From the NCBI GenBank assembly GCA_018396865.1, contig JAGTRB010000015.1, positions 1-52,491 on the forward strand: DNA of 52,491 bases, written 5' to 3'. The translations under genes were made by a program, and so were the position numbers. The stretch comes from Candidatus Bathyarchaeota archaeon. Its GTDB lineage: Archaea > Thermoproteota > Bathyarchaeia > TCS64. The notes under the pieces were generated by a model. That model did no database searches. It was not told the origin of the DNA and was given only the letters and a program-made list of their open reading frames with translations. Below, piece after piece: positions 15,888 to 24,284 of the stretch (position 1 is the first letter of the stretch; each line of letters begins with the position of its first letter).

Positions 15888-16670
15888 TTAGATCTTCGTG
15901 AGGCCACCCCGCCTAAGTGCGTAGATTATTCCGACTGCGATGGGGACTGCTATGAGGGTCATTAGGATTCTCTCAACTATGTAGATGGGGAAGGTCAGTG
16001 CGAATAGGGCTCCAAGACCCGTGGGATCCTCTTTCGGTAGACCCGACTTCAGCCAGGAGAAGCCCATGGTCACGATCGCATCCCTTATACCCTTCAGCTG
16101 GACAAACCAGCCGACTGATGATATGAATATCAAGCTTCCAACCATGTGGTTGGCCATCATACCGCAGAGGCTTGTCACGAAGGCCCCTAAAGCCATCCTC
16201 CTCTTATCACCACTCTCCACCAGCTCAGCCACCCTTCCCCTAAGGACTAACACCAAGATCAATGCAGCAAGGTGTAGGGATGGATAATATGGAACTATGA
16301 AACCTGGTATGGAGATGTACCAGAGGAGGATAAGCGCTAAGAGAATGGAGGCGGTTATCTTCCAGCCAGATCTATTATCCCTGCTTACTAGGGCCCCTGA
16401 GGCCACTGCCCCTATCGGACCGGTTGGGAGCATGAGCAATCCAAAGAAGGTTGTGCTCGGTATGAGCCAGGCTATAAAGTTCCCTAAAAAGACGGCTAGA
16501 CCTCCGATCCAGGGACCAAGGAGCATCCCTATAACAGGCATAAGTAGAATTGTAGGCTCAATCCTACCCGATGTTAATCCAATGACGGGTATCCCCGGCA
16601 GCCTGGAGAGAATAACCTGGAGGGCCGAGAAGATGCTTATCAGGGCAACCTTCCTAGCATCCAATTTCAC
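15888..16670 (-). CDS. multi-spanning membrane protein, ECF S-component-like
   Basis: A 260-residue integral membrane protein with about six to seven hydrophobic segments. The start (LDARKVALISIFSALQVILS), followed by glycine-rich segments such as RIEPTILLMPVIGMLLGPWI, resembles the vitamin-binding S components of energy-coupling-factor transporters, here somewhat longer than usual. The GTG start is preceded by an AT-rich promoter-like region. No ECF A or T subunits are nearby, as is common for group II systems that share a module. The substrate cannot be told from sequence. Another small-solute transporter family is possible. Confidence 0.6.
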   Translation of the reverse strand: MKLDARKVALISIFSALQVILSRLPGIPVIGLTSGRIEPTILLMPVIGMLLGPWIGGLAVFLGNFIAWLIPSTTFFGLLMLPTGPIGAVASGALVSRDNRSGWKITASILLALILLWYISIPGFIVPYYPSLHLAALILVLVLRGRVAELVESGDKRRMALGAFVTSLCGMMANHMVGSLIFISSVGWFVQLKGIRDAIVTMGFSWLKSGLPKEDPTGLGALFALTFPIYIVERILMTLIAVPIAVGIIYALRRGGLTKI

Positions 16671-16789
16671 TTCTCAACACCGCCATTTAAAATTATAATA
16701 TACTATGTAGAATTTTAAACTTATCGGGATATCCTATGGAGCCCATGAGAGATTCTACTTTCCAGTAACCCTTCCTTCCAGTTTCACCT

Positions 16790-17233
16790 CTAGGTTCGAG
16801 GGCCCCTCAAGGTCCACTCAGGGGTCTTCGCGTCCGGCACGGAGTCGGCCCTCGGGGAGTATGGCTTGATATCTATGATGGGGGTTCCCTCGACTGCGTC
16901 TAAGCCCACGACCCTCAAAAGGCATCCATCTACCGAGTCCAGCCTAACAACCGTCAGGCCTATCGGATTGGGCCTAGAGGGGCTACGGCAGGCGAATACG
17001 CCGGTCAGGGGGGCCCCCTCATGCCTCCGGGGCACAACCCTCAAGGTCCTCCTGTTCCGCTCGTCGTCCCTCAGATGGAGCCAGTATAGCACGATCAGAT
17101 GGGAGTATTCCTCGATGCCGAGAAGGCCCTCACAGAACTCCTCGAATACCTGGATTGTTGAGACCTCCCCGGCAGACTTAACTCTTCCGATGAATAGGAC
17201 TTCACCCTTGCCCTTCATCCCCTTAAGTCCCAT
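16790..17233 (-). CDS. trmO: tRNA m6t6A37 methyltransferase-like (TsaA/TrmO)
   Basis: S-adenosylmethionine-dependent N6-methylation of t6A37 in tRNA-Thr is the known role of TrmO; archaeal members share the fold. Signature residues are visible in GEVSTIQVFEEFCEGLLGIE, EYSHLIVLYWLH, and the highly conserved TGVFACRSPSRPNPIGLT and GTPIIDIKPYSP. The ATG at 17233 has AGAGGT just upstream; an ATG at 17218 is the other candidate. Longer upstream readings overlap the divergent DUF362 gene and are unlikely. Confidence 0.88.
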   Translation of the reverse strand: MGLKGMKGKGEVLFIGRVKSAGEVSTIQVFEEFCEGLLGIEEYSHLIVLYWLHLRDDERNRRTLRVVPRRHEGAPLTGVFACRSPSRPNPIGLTVVRLDSVDGCLLRVVGLDAVEGTPIIDIKPYSPRADSVPDAKTPEWTLRGPRT

Positions 17234-17280
17234 CAAACCTCTGAATTTAACCCTTCCCCATTGGAAAAGCTTAGATTTCC

Positions 17281-18453
17281 ATGGATGAATATCGAGATAT
17301 GATGGCGAAGATCTCAATAGTCAGGGGGCCAAAGGGGCCGAGTTTCGAAGAGATTCAAGGGATGGTGAAGAGGGCTATAGGATTATTGGGCGGGATGAGC
17401 CGCTTCGTGGGATCTGGAGAGAGGGTTGCGCTTAAGCCCAATATCGTCACAGGAAGGCTCTCCGGCAGGGGTGTTACCACCGATCCAAGAGTCCTTGAGG
17501 CCTTGGTGAAGATGGCATATGAGGCCGGCGCAGAGGAGGTCCTTATAGTCGAGGGGGCTGGATACGGCTCACCCACATCCGAGGCCTTTAAGCTGAGTGG
17601 GGTTGAGGAGATGGCTGAGAGGGTTGGGGCTGGGATAGTGGATGTGGATGAGGATGAGCTGGTCGAGGTGGAGGTTCCAGATCCCCTCGTGCTTGATAGA
17701 ATAAAGGTCTCTAAGAGGTTCTATGAGGCCGATGTTAAAGTGAATGTCCCAGTGATGAAGACTCATGACCAGATGCTCATGACCCTAGGGATGAAGAACA
17801 TGAAGGGGGTGATCCCAAAACCCTGGAAACGCCTATTCCACAGGGTAGGGCTGGCCAGAGCCATAGTGGACCTCAACAAGGCGGTCTCAGTGGACTTGAC
17901 GGTCGTTGACGCCATCCATGCAATGGAAGGGTTAGGCCCATCCCTGGGCGAGGTCTTCGAGATGGACCTGATAATGGCCGGAGACAACGTCTACGCCTTG
18001 GACTGGGTAGGATCAAGGGTCATGGGATTCTCCCCAGAAGAGGTTGAATACCTAAAGCTGGCCTCGGAGCAGGGGCTCCTCAACCTCAAGGGAGAGGGGA
18101 TCACGATTCTTGGAGAGAGCATCAACTCTGTCGCAAGGAACTTCAAGAGGCCACCGATGGATCTCGCGCCCCAAGAGGGGGTCACTGTCATCGAGGGAGG
18201 AGCATGCAGCGCCTGCAGGGGGACGATAAGAAGCGTCTTCTACGACCTAGAGAGGATGGGCCTCCTGAACAAGGTTCAAGGCCTGTTAATTGTTGTTGGA
18301 CCCAAGGCCGAGCCGCCCGAAGGGCTTAGGCAGACCCCTCTCATAATGGGCACATGCCTCAAGGGGCTTGAGGAAAGGGGGCGCTATGTGGTAGGATGCC
18401 CGCCAAACAATGACAAGATGATAGAGGCCATAAGGGAGCTATGCAACATCTAA
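17281..18453 (+). CDS. DUF362 family protein
   Basis: A 390-residue DUF362 protein. The core shows VALKPNIVTGRLSGRGVTTD, VLIVEGAGYGSPTSEAFKLS, VNVPVMKTHDQMLMTLGMKN and a GDNVYALDWVGSRVMGF segment. Many relatives carry a ferredoxin domain at the C-terminus; this one instead has a GGACSACRGTIRS motif with two cysteines, not a full 4Fe-4S set. The biochemical function of the family is not settled. ATG 17302 (reading AKISIVRG) is a more family-like start than 17281. The gene ends four bases before the HD gene and is probably co-transcribed with it. Confidence 0.85.
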   Translation: MDEYRDMMAKISIVRGPKGPSFEEIQGMVKRAIGLLGGMSRFVGSGERVALKPNIVTGRLSGRGVTTDPRVLEALVKMAYEAGAEEVLIVEGAGYGSPTSEAFKLSGVEEMAERVGAGIVDVDEDELVEVEVPDPLVLDRIKVSKRFYEADVKVNVPVMKTHDQMLMTLGMKNMKGVIPKPWKRLFHRVGLARAIVDLNKAVSVDLTVVDAIHAMEGLGPSLGEVFEMDLIMAGDNVYALDWVGSRVMGFSPEEVEYLKLASEQGLLNLKGEGITILGESINSVARNFKRPPMDLAPQEGVTVIEGGACSACRGTIRSVFYDLERMGLLNKVQGLLIVVGPKAEPPEGLRQTPLIMGTCLKGLEERGRYVVGCPPNNDKMIEAIRELCNI

Positions 18454-18457
18454 AACT

Positions 18458-19039
18458 GTGAATGAGCCAATGTGGAAAGGTGTTCTAGATCTCCTCGAAG
18501 CCGCGGGGAAACTGAAGAGGATCAAGAGAGCAGGATGGGTTGAGGTGGGGATCCAGGAGCCCGAGTCCGTGGCGGAGCATAGTTACAGAACAGCCCTTTT
18601 AGCGATGATACTCGCCGACCTCCAAGGCCTCGACGCCGAGAAGGCCGTCAGGATGGCCCTCCTCCACGACCTGGCGGAGGCAGAGGTGGGAGACCTCACC
18701 CCCGAGGAGAAGGAAGCGAAGGGCCCAGCCCACACCCTGGAAGAGTATAAAGCCATGGATAAGCTCTTATCCCCCCTTCCAGAGCCCCTCTCAGCGAGGT
18801 ACAGCTCACTATGGAGGGAGTTCCGATGCGCAGCCTCACCCGAGGCCGATGTGGTGACACAGGCGGATAAGCTTGAGATGTGCATACAGGCTTTAGAGTA
18901 CAAGAGAGAAAGCTTCGACCCCTCTAGACTGAACAGGTTCCTCAGAATTGAGGTGAGAGGTCTCCCCAAGGAACTCTTAAAAGAAGTTATTGAGAGGGAT
19001 AAGGGTAGAAATAATAACAAATCTGATCTGAGACTATAA
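18458..19039 (+). CDS. HD-domain phosphohydrolase, YfbR-like
   Basis: A 193-residue HD-domain enzyme. Metal ligands are visible as H41 in SVAEHSYRTALLA, H70-D71 in ALLHDLAEAEVGDL and D137 in VVTQADKLEMCIQAL. This set matches the YfbR/HDDC2 group of 5'-deoxynucleotidases, which hydrolyse deoxynucleoside monophosphates. The start is GTG 18458 or ATG 18470. It follows DUF362 by four bases. The C-terminus is lysine/arginine-rich and loosely conserved. Confidence 0.85.
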   Translation: MNEPMWKGVLDLLEAAGKLKRIKRAGWVEVGIQEPESVAEHSYRTALLAMILADLQGLDAEKAVRMALLHDLAEAEVGDLTPEEKEAKGPAHTLEEYKAMDKLLSPLPEPLSARYSSLWREFRCAASPEADVVTQADKLEMCIQALEYKRESFDPSRLNRFLRIEVRGLPKELLKEVIERDKGRNNNKSDLRL

Positions 19040-19141
19040 ATAAAGAAGAAGGGAAAAGTCCTTTTTCCATATTAATTGAATGATTGAATATTTAATTAAT
19101 GATCGTTCTCTGTCATGATCTTAAAATTGGAATAAGAGATA

Positions 19142-19172
19142 AAGGATTTAACGAAAATTATTCTAAATCCTT
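19142..19172. promoter_or_regulatory. inverted repeat at the DUF3782 promoter
   Basis: AAGGATTTA (19142-19150) and TAAATCCTT (19164-19172) form a perfect 9-base inverted repeat with a 13-base spacer. The right arm runs into the TATA-like CTTAAATATT (19170-19179), whose centre is 29 bases from the ATG at 19204. It is a good position for an operator. Confidence 0.4.
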
Positions 19173-19203
19173 AAATATTGGTGATTCGATTTAAGACGAG
19201 AAT

Positions 19204-19893
19204 ATGAGTGAAAGGCTCAAACGCGAGTTTATAGAGCTGCTGGAGAAGGATCTAGAGTTTCGATATACGGTGGCAGGTTACCTAGGACTTTCAGAGATCC
19301 TTAAAAGGATGGATGGGCACGAGAAGAGACAGGAAAAACTCTGGGAAGAGGTCAAAAGCCTAAGAGAGGGACAGGAAAAACTCTGGGAAGAGGTCAAAAG
19401 CCTAAGAGAGGGACAGGAAAAACTCTGGGAAGAGGTCAAATCTCTCAGGATTGAACAAGACAAAATGAAGAAATATATGGTTTCTGGATTTAGGGATCTA
19501 AGATTGGCACTTGGAGTCACGTTTGAGCAACATTCTGCATCCTTCCTGGAGTTAATGCTTGAGGAGATAGGTTACTCAGGAGCTGTTGTTGAGAAGAAAT
19601 ATCTGGTTCATGAGGGAGAAGTTGTTGAGATAAATATGTTCTGTGAGGACCCTCTTTTAGTTGGTGAATCAACAATAAGTATTAGAACAGCAGAAGAAGC
19701 TAAAAAAGATGTTGAAAAACTTATCAAACGTGCGGAGATAGTTGAGAAGAAATATGGAAGAAAACCCATTCTCATTGTTCTATCTGTAGCCAAGGCCACC
19801 CCAGAAGCATCTGAAATCCTAACAAGAATGGCTATGGAATATGGCATAAAACTAATTTTGGGAAGTGAAATAGAGGAGTTCTTCCAATTATAA
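19204..19893 (+). CDS. DUF3782-like protein with coiled-coil repeats
   Basis: A 229-residue protein of the archaeal DUF3782 type. The N-terminal 40 residues are helical and are followed by a coiled coil of near-identical 14-residue units (GQEKLWEEVKSLRE). A C-terminal PD-(D/E)XK-like fold includes FLELMLEEIGYSGAVVEKKY, then EINMFCEDPLLVGESTISIR and KPILIVLSVA. The expected nuclease core residues are partly present (E in VVEINMF), but the motif is degenerate. Function unknown. The message looks leaderless. The gene is AT-rich compared with its neighbours and stands alone, as expected for a mobile or accessory gene. Confidence 0.7.
   Translation: MSERLKREFIELLEKDLEFRYTVAGYLGLSEILKRMDGHEKRQEKLWEEVKSLREGQEKLWEEVKSLREGQEKLWEEVKSLRIEQDKMKKYMVSGFRDLRLALGVTFEQHSASFLELMLEEIGYSGAVVEKKYLVHEGEVVEINMFCEDPLLVGESTISIRTAEEAKKDVEKLIKRAEIVEKKYGRKPILIVLSVAKATPEASEILTRMAMEYGIKLILGSEIEEFFQL
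19329..19440 (+). repeat. 42-base tandem repeat, about 2.7 copies
   Basis: Units begin at 19329, 19371 and 19413. They are identical through the third copy until it diverges at 19441. Each unit encodes 14 residues, i.e. two heptads, so copy number changes lengthen the coiled coil without breaking the frame. Perfect identity implies recent expansion or gene conversion. Confidence 0.9.
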
Positions 19894-20020
19894 TGAACTA
19901 TTTTCTCTACTGAGTTTATAGATCTAACTAATAAACTTCCATAGAATTCACAAGATTTAATAGAGAGAGTGTTATTTTACTTTTTGAAAGCTCTACATCC
20001 AAGTATATCTAGTAAAATTT

Positions 20021-21001
20021 TTAAATTACTTTTATGAAATCACTGGCCTTTGTTTTTCTACTTCCTATCCTTGGTATTGCTAGGTCGGTTGCCCCAACCT
20101 TTGAGATCTTTCCCTCTGGCCAGTTCTCCTCGACCAACCGGATGATGCGTTCGGCATATATGACCTTATCCTTCGCCAGCCTCTCGAGACCGATCCCCCA
20201 AGGCTTGTATAAGGCGGAGACGCTGGGGCCTGGCTCTATCTTGAAGTAGCAGGGGGAGCATACCCTCGCCATCTCCGGAGTCTCGTATAGCCTGTTAAAT
20301 CCGCCCCAAGAGTCGAAGATTGAGACGTGGATATCTATGGGTATCTTCACGGCCTTCCTTAACGCTGAAAGCTGGGGTAGGGTCAGGTCTGCGACCGGGT
20401 TGAATGTGTCAGCCCCCAGCATCTCCAAGACCTTGGCACCCGCCGGATTCGAGTGGCCCATGAATATGGAGGCCTTGAAGACGACATCCCTGGGGATATA
20501 TCCCAACCTTCTCAGCTCGCTCAGGGCCCATAAACCTCCCTCGCAGGTTATTAGGAAGCCCCTAAATCCGAGTTCGATGAGGTGGAGGACATCCTCAACC
20601 ACCTCTATAAGCCCCTTCATGCCCCTGTATCTGACCCCGCTCAGAGAACCCTCGGGGGTCGCGGCCTGCCTCCCGATATCCCAGAGGGCCCTGGGCCCAG
20701 GTGTGAGGATCACCTCAATCCCTGCGCCTCTAGCAACCTCAGCAAACTCCATAAGCTCCTCATCGCTTAAAAGGGAGGCACCCATGACTGTTGAGATTAT
20801 CCTATGAACTGGGACATCTCTCCTATCCATCTCCTCAACAAGGGCGTTGAGGACCGATAGGCGCTCGATGCCCGATATCTCGATTCTATAGTTGGCTCCA
20901 TCCGGGAAGGTGAGGGGGGAGGTAGGCAGGTCATATGCGTCTCCCTCGGGAAGACCAGCCTCGGCAAGGATCCTAGCCGTCTCCCTTAGCATATAAACCA
21001 C
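20021..21001 (-). CDS. TIM-barrel protein, U32-peptidase-like
   Basis: A 326-residue protein with alternating strands and helices typical of a TIM barrel: EVILTPGPRALWDIGRQAAT, GFRGFLITCEGGLWALSELR, VVFKASIFMGHSNPAGAKVL and VKIPIDIHVSIFDSWGGFNR. The closest resemblance I can give is to proteins annotated as peptidase U32-like in archaea, though the cysteine signature of true U32 peptidases is not apparent. It may be an enzyme acting on small molecules instead. It is convergent with the DUF3782 gene and has its own promoter region, with the LigD-domain gene just upstream. Confidence 0.45.
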   Translation of the reverse strand: MVYMLRETARILAEAGLPEGDAYDLPTSPLTFPDGANYRIEISGIERLSVLNALVEEMDRRDVPVHRIISTVMGASLLSDEELMEFAEVARGAGIEVILTPGPRALWDIGRQAATPEGSLSGVRYRGMKGLIEVVEDVLHLIELGFRGFLITCEGGLWALSELRRLGYIPRDVVFKASIFMGHSNPAGAKVLEMLGADTFNPVADLTLPQLSALRKAVKIPIDIHVSIFDSWGGFNRLYETPEMARVCSPCYFKIEPGPSVSALYKPWGIGLERLAKDKVIYAERIIRLVEENWPEGKISKVGATDLAIPRIGSRKTKASDFIKVI

Positions 21002-21085
21002 TTAGTATCTCTTCAGAATCGTATTTAACATTAATTGGCGTCTCAAGGATGGTCACAAGTCGTAGTATCCTGATGCTCTGAGGCA

Positions 21086-21472
21086 TCATGTCTTCGTCTT
21101 GAACAGTAACCAGTTCTCTGGCTTATCCGTGAATCTGAGAAGGGTGTAGCGACCCCTCATCTTCTCCCCCTGGAGCTCGAATACGAGCTTGTCAGGCTTC
21201 CTGCTCTCGAGGATGTATACTCCTTTATCCCAGATCGTCACAGTCCCCGCCCCATACATCCCCTCTGGGATAACCCCTTGAAAGTCTATGTAGCTCAAGG
21301 GGTGATCCTCAACCTCCACGGCCAGCCTCCTAACCCCCGGCTGGGTAGGAGGCTCCTTAGGAACCGCCCAGCTCTTAAGGACCCCATCCAATTCTAACCT
21401 GAGGTCCCAGTGGAGGTGAGTGGCATGATGCTCATGAACCACAAATCTCTGGCGGCCAGTCTCAACCATCAA
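21086..21472 (-). CDS. stand-alone LigD 3'-phosphoesterase domain
   Basis: A 128-residue protein equal to the phosphoesterase (PE) domain of bacterial DNA ligase D, which trims 3'-phosphate or ribonucleotide ends before end joining. Active-site and metal histidines lie in RFVVHEHHATHLHWDLRLEL. Other family segments are KSWAVPKEPP, VEDHPLSYIDFQGVIPEG and WLLFKTK. No LigD ligase, polymerase or Ku gene is in the window. A TATA-like AAATATAGG about 30 bases upstream suggests a leaderless transcript. Archaeal stand-alone PE proteins are known and enzymatically active in a few species. Confidence 0.92.
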   Translation of the reverse strand: MMVETGRQRFVVHEHHATHLHWDLRLELDGVLKSWAVPKEPPTQPGVRRLAVEVEDHPLSYIDFQGVIPEGMYGAGTVTIWDKGVYILESRKPDKLVFELQGEKMRGRYTLLRFTDKPENWLLFKTKT

Positions 21473-21785
21473 TAGCTAGGATAAGTGAAGCCCTATATTT
21501 CCATGTCCCCCAGCATCGAGGATCCCCTCATCGAACCTGGATACTGGATAATCCCTTATCCATGTGTTCATCCTATGGGAGGGAGAAAAATAGGCATGAT
21601 TAATAAATTTCTGAAAAACTTACAAGTATGAATGTTCCCGTTTTATTCGATCTATAAAAATTTACAATTTCACCTCATTTAGAGAGTTATATAAGGGGGT
21701 TCTTATTATATATAATATGATGATCTATACTTTTCTATCAGCTAATCTTTTTATATTGCCTTTAAAGGTGAATTGAGATACATCC
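21473..21785. other. divergent promoter region
   Basis: A 313-base intergenic stretch. The left part holds the promoter of the LigD-domain gene. The right part is AT-rich, with TTTTTATATT (21748-21757) about 33 bases upstream of the CoA-transferase ATG. A short palindromic run ATTATATATAAT lies near 21706-21717. I see no RNA gene or small ORF. Confidence 0.5.
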
Positions 21786-22934
21786 ATGAAGAGGCCTTTG
21801 GAAGACACTAGGATACTTGATTTAAGCCATGTCTGGTTCGGCCCCTACTGCACCATGCTCCTCGCCCATCTAGGGGCCGAGGTCATCAAGGTGGAGCCGC
21901 CATGGGGTGAGATGACCAGGTTCTTTCCTCCCCTCATAGAGAATGAGAGCCCCACCTTCATATCGATGAACCTGAATAAGAAGGATCTTACCCTAGACCT
22001 AAAGCATCCCAAGGGAAAGGAGATATTCCTGGAGCTGGTCAAACTCTCTGATGTGGTGGTGGAGAACTTCACCCCTGGCACTATGGAGAGGCTAGGCCTA
22101 GGATACGATGTGCTGAGGGGTGTGAGGCCAGACATAATCTACGCCAGCCTGAGCGGCTTCGGCCAGACAGGCCCATACGCCAAAAGGCCCTCATACTTCT
22201 CCATAGCGGAGGCTATCACGGGCCATGCATATATGGCAGGCTTAGAGGAGGATGAGGAAGGTGAGCCCAAGGGATCACCTCAGGCCTATGGCGACCTGGG
22301 CCCAGCCCTCTTCGCAGCCCTATCAATAGTCTCAGCCCTTAGATACAGGGACAAGACCGGGAAGGGGCAGTGGATAGATGTGGCTCAGGCTGACTGCATG
22401 GTCTCCCTAGCGTCTCAAGCCATAGTCACATACACGGCTGGAGGCCTAACCCCCTTGGAGGCTAGAAGGAGGAGGAGGGGGCTGGGACAAGTGAGTGTTG
22501 GAGGCTTCTTCAAAGCCACGGACGGGTACATCGCGGTGCTGGCGACGAGGGGATCCATAATGGAACGGCTGGCTAATGCCTTGGGGGTTGAGGAGGTGAA
22601 TGTGGAGATGTTTAGGGAGTGGGTTAAAGACAAGACGGTCGCGGAGGTGGTGAACATCCTCGTTAAGGCCGATGTACCCGTTGCACCGGTCCTGAACGTT
22701 GACGAGGTGGTGAAGGAGCCCCACCTATTAGCCCGAGGGGTCTTCGCAGAAGTGGAGCATCCAAAGCTCGGAAGGATAAAGGTTCCAGGCTTCCCCGTGA
22801 AATTCTCCGAGATCGGTGAGTTCCCCATCATGCCATCCCCAACCCTTGGACAACATACAGAGGAGATCCTGATAAACCTCTTAGGCTACTCCAGGGAAAA
22901 GATAGAGGAGCTTAGGGGTGAAAGGGTAATCTAG
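21786..22934 (+). CDS. CoA-transferase family III (CaiB/BaiF type)
   Basis: A 382-residue class III CoA-transferase. The start (TRILDLSHVWFGPYCTMLLA), HLGAEVIKVEPPWGEMTR, DLKHPKGKEIFLELVKLSDV and GFGQTGPYAKRPSYFSIAEA are characteristic. The catalytic aspartate that carries the acyl anhydride is D170 in AYGDLGPALFAAL. It transfers CoA between carboxylic acids; substrates vary from carnitine to oxalate to dicarboxylates, so specificity is open. The downstream flavoprotein resembles 2-hydroxyglutarate oxidase, so a hydroxy- or dicarboxylate substrate is an inference. The transcript is probably nearly leaderless. Confidence 0.92.
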   Translation: MKRPLEDTRILDLSHVWFGPYCTMLLAHLGAEVIKVEPPWGEMTRFFPPLIENESPTFISMNLNKKDLTLDLKHPKGKEIFLELVKLSDVVVENFTPGTMERLGLGYDVLRGVRPDIIYASLSGFGQTGPYAKRPSYFSIAEAITGHAYMAGLEEDEEGEPKGSPQAYGDLGPALFAALSIVSALRYRDKTGKGQWIDVAQADCMVSLASQAIVTYTAGGLTPLEARRRRRGLGQVSVGGFFKATDGYIAVLATRGSIMERLANALGVEEVNVEMFREWVKDKTVAEVVNILVKADVPVAPVLNVDEVVKEPHLLARGVFAEVEHPKLGRIKVPGFPVKFSEIGEFPIMPSPTLGQHTEEILINLLGYSREKIEELRGERVI

Positions 22935-23079
22935 GGGGTCCAAATGACTGATTTTTATCTGTCAAACCAAGAAGGTTAGAAAAGTCATTTTAATATCTGT
23001 TTTTTAATGTCTCCACTTTAAGGCCCGATGGAGTAATCGGAAAATACTTATTCCCTCCCTTTTCCTATTTGAAAGCCAG

Positions 23080-24204
23080 ATGGAGAAGGCCGATATATTA
23101 GTGATAGGAGCGGGAGTTGTTGGGCTGGCCGTTGCCTCCGAGTTGGCTAGAAGAGATAGAGACCTATTCATAGTCGAGAAGGAGGAGAAGTATGGGATGG
23201 GGGCCAGCAGCAGGAATAGCGAGGTCATCCACGCAGGCATCTACTATCCCAAGGGATCGCTAAAGGCGGAACTCTGCGTCAAGGGGAACAAGATGCTCTA
23301 CAACATATGTAGGGAGAACAGGATACCCCACAAGAGGCTTGGAAAGCTTATAGTCGCAACAAACGAGGAGGAGATGAAGACCATAGGAGACCTCTACCGC
23401 CAAGGGAGGGAGAATGGGGCTGAGGGTTTGGAGATGATCGATGAGGATGGGATTCGGAGGTTTGAACCCGAGGTCAAGGCGATAGGAGCCATCTACTCCC
23501 CCTCGACAGGGATCCTCGACGCCCACGCCCTAATGGACCACTTCTACAGGAAGGCAAGGAGAAACAGCGGAATAGACCCCCTCATCCTCGGGACAGAAGT
23601 CATCGACGTTAAACCAGTAAGAGGCGGATACAGGGTGGAGATGCTGGGGATGGGAGAACGCACCTCAGTAGAGGCTGAGGTGGTGATAAACTCAGCCGGG
23701 CTTAACGCAGACAGGATCGCGGAGATGGTGGGGATAGATGTAGATAGAGAGGGGTATAGGATCCACCCCTGTAAGGGGGATTACTTCAGCCTATCCGGGA
23801 GACCTCCAGTCAGGATGCTCATATACCCCGAACCACCCAAGGGCGGAGCCGGGCTTGGCATACATGCCACACCCGACCTTACAGGTCGCATAAAGTTCGG
23901 ACCCAACGCATACTACGTGAAAGAGATCAACTACAAGGTGGAGTCCGAAGTCGAGGAGTTCTGGAGGGACATAACAAAATATCTTCCATGTATAAGAAAG
24001 GAGGACCTCCATCCCGACATGGCGGGGGTAAGGGCGAAACTCCAAGGCCCCGGCCAACCCTTCAGGGACTTCGTCATAAAACATGAGGAGGATAAGGGCC
24101 TCCCGGGCTTCATCGACCTCATAGGGATAGAGTCCCCAGGCCTAACAGCATCCCCAGCCATTGCGGAGATGGTCAAAAATATGGTGGAAGAGATCCTAGA
24201 ATAA
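23080..24204 (+). CDS. FAD-dependent L-2-hydroxyglutarate dehydrogenase/oxidase-like
   Basis: A DAO-fold flavoprotein of 374 residues. The N-terminal dinucleotide-binding motif is VIGAGVVGLAVASEL with GxGxxG at residues 10-15. It is followed by SSRNSEVIHAGIYYPKGSLK, a hallmark of the L-2-hydroxyglutarate dehydrogenase (LhgO) group. The C-terminal FAD-contact segment reads IGIESPGLTASPAIAEMVKN. The likely reaction is oxidation of a 2-hydroxy acid to a 2-oxo acid with electrons passed to oxygen or a membrane carrier. The start ATG follows a TATA-like AATACTTATT by some 35 bases. It is separated from the CoA-transferase by 145 bases, so co-transcription is uncertain. Confidence 0.85.
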   Translation: MEKADILVIGAGVVGLAVASELARRDRDLFIVEKEEKYGMGASSRNSEVIHAGIYYPKGSLKAELCVKGNKMLYNICRENRIPHKRLGKLIVATNEEEMKTIGDLYRQGRENGAEGLEMIDEDGIRRFEPEVKAIGAIYSPSTGILDAHALMDHFYRKARRNSGIDPLILGTEVIDVKPVRGGYRVEMLGMGERTSVEAEVVINSAGLNADRIAEMVGIDVDREGYRIHPCKGDYFSLSGRPPVRMLIYPEPPKGGAGLGIHATPDLTGRIKFGPNAYYVKEINYKVESEVEEFWRDITKYLPCIRKEDLHPDMAGVRAKLQGPGQPFRDFVIKHEEDKGLPGFIDLIGIESPGLTASPAIAEMVKNMVEEILE

Positions 24205-24284
24205 AGAAGAATGGCCGATTAAACCTGTTTAATTAAAATGATACTCAGGATTCCATATCAGGCATCAACCTTTCGAGGACGGGA

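Noticed and set aside
15738-15965. Plus-strand frame of 75 codons
   Set aside because: It overlaps the end of the ECF-like membrane gene in antisense and has no start signal or recognisable sequence.
19329-19440. CRISPR array
   Set aside because: The repeats are contiguous with no spacers and lie in frame within a coiled-coil coding region.
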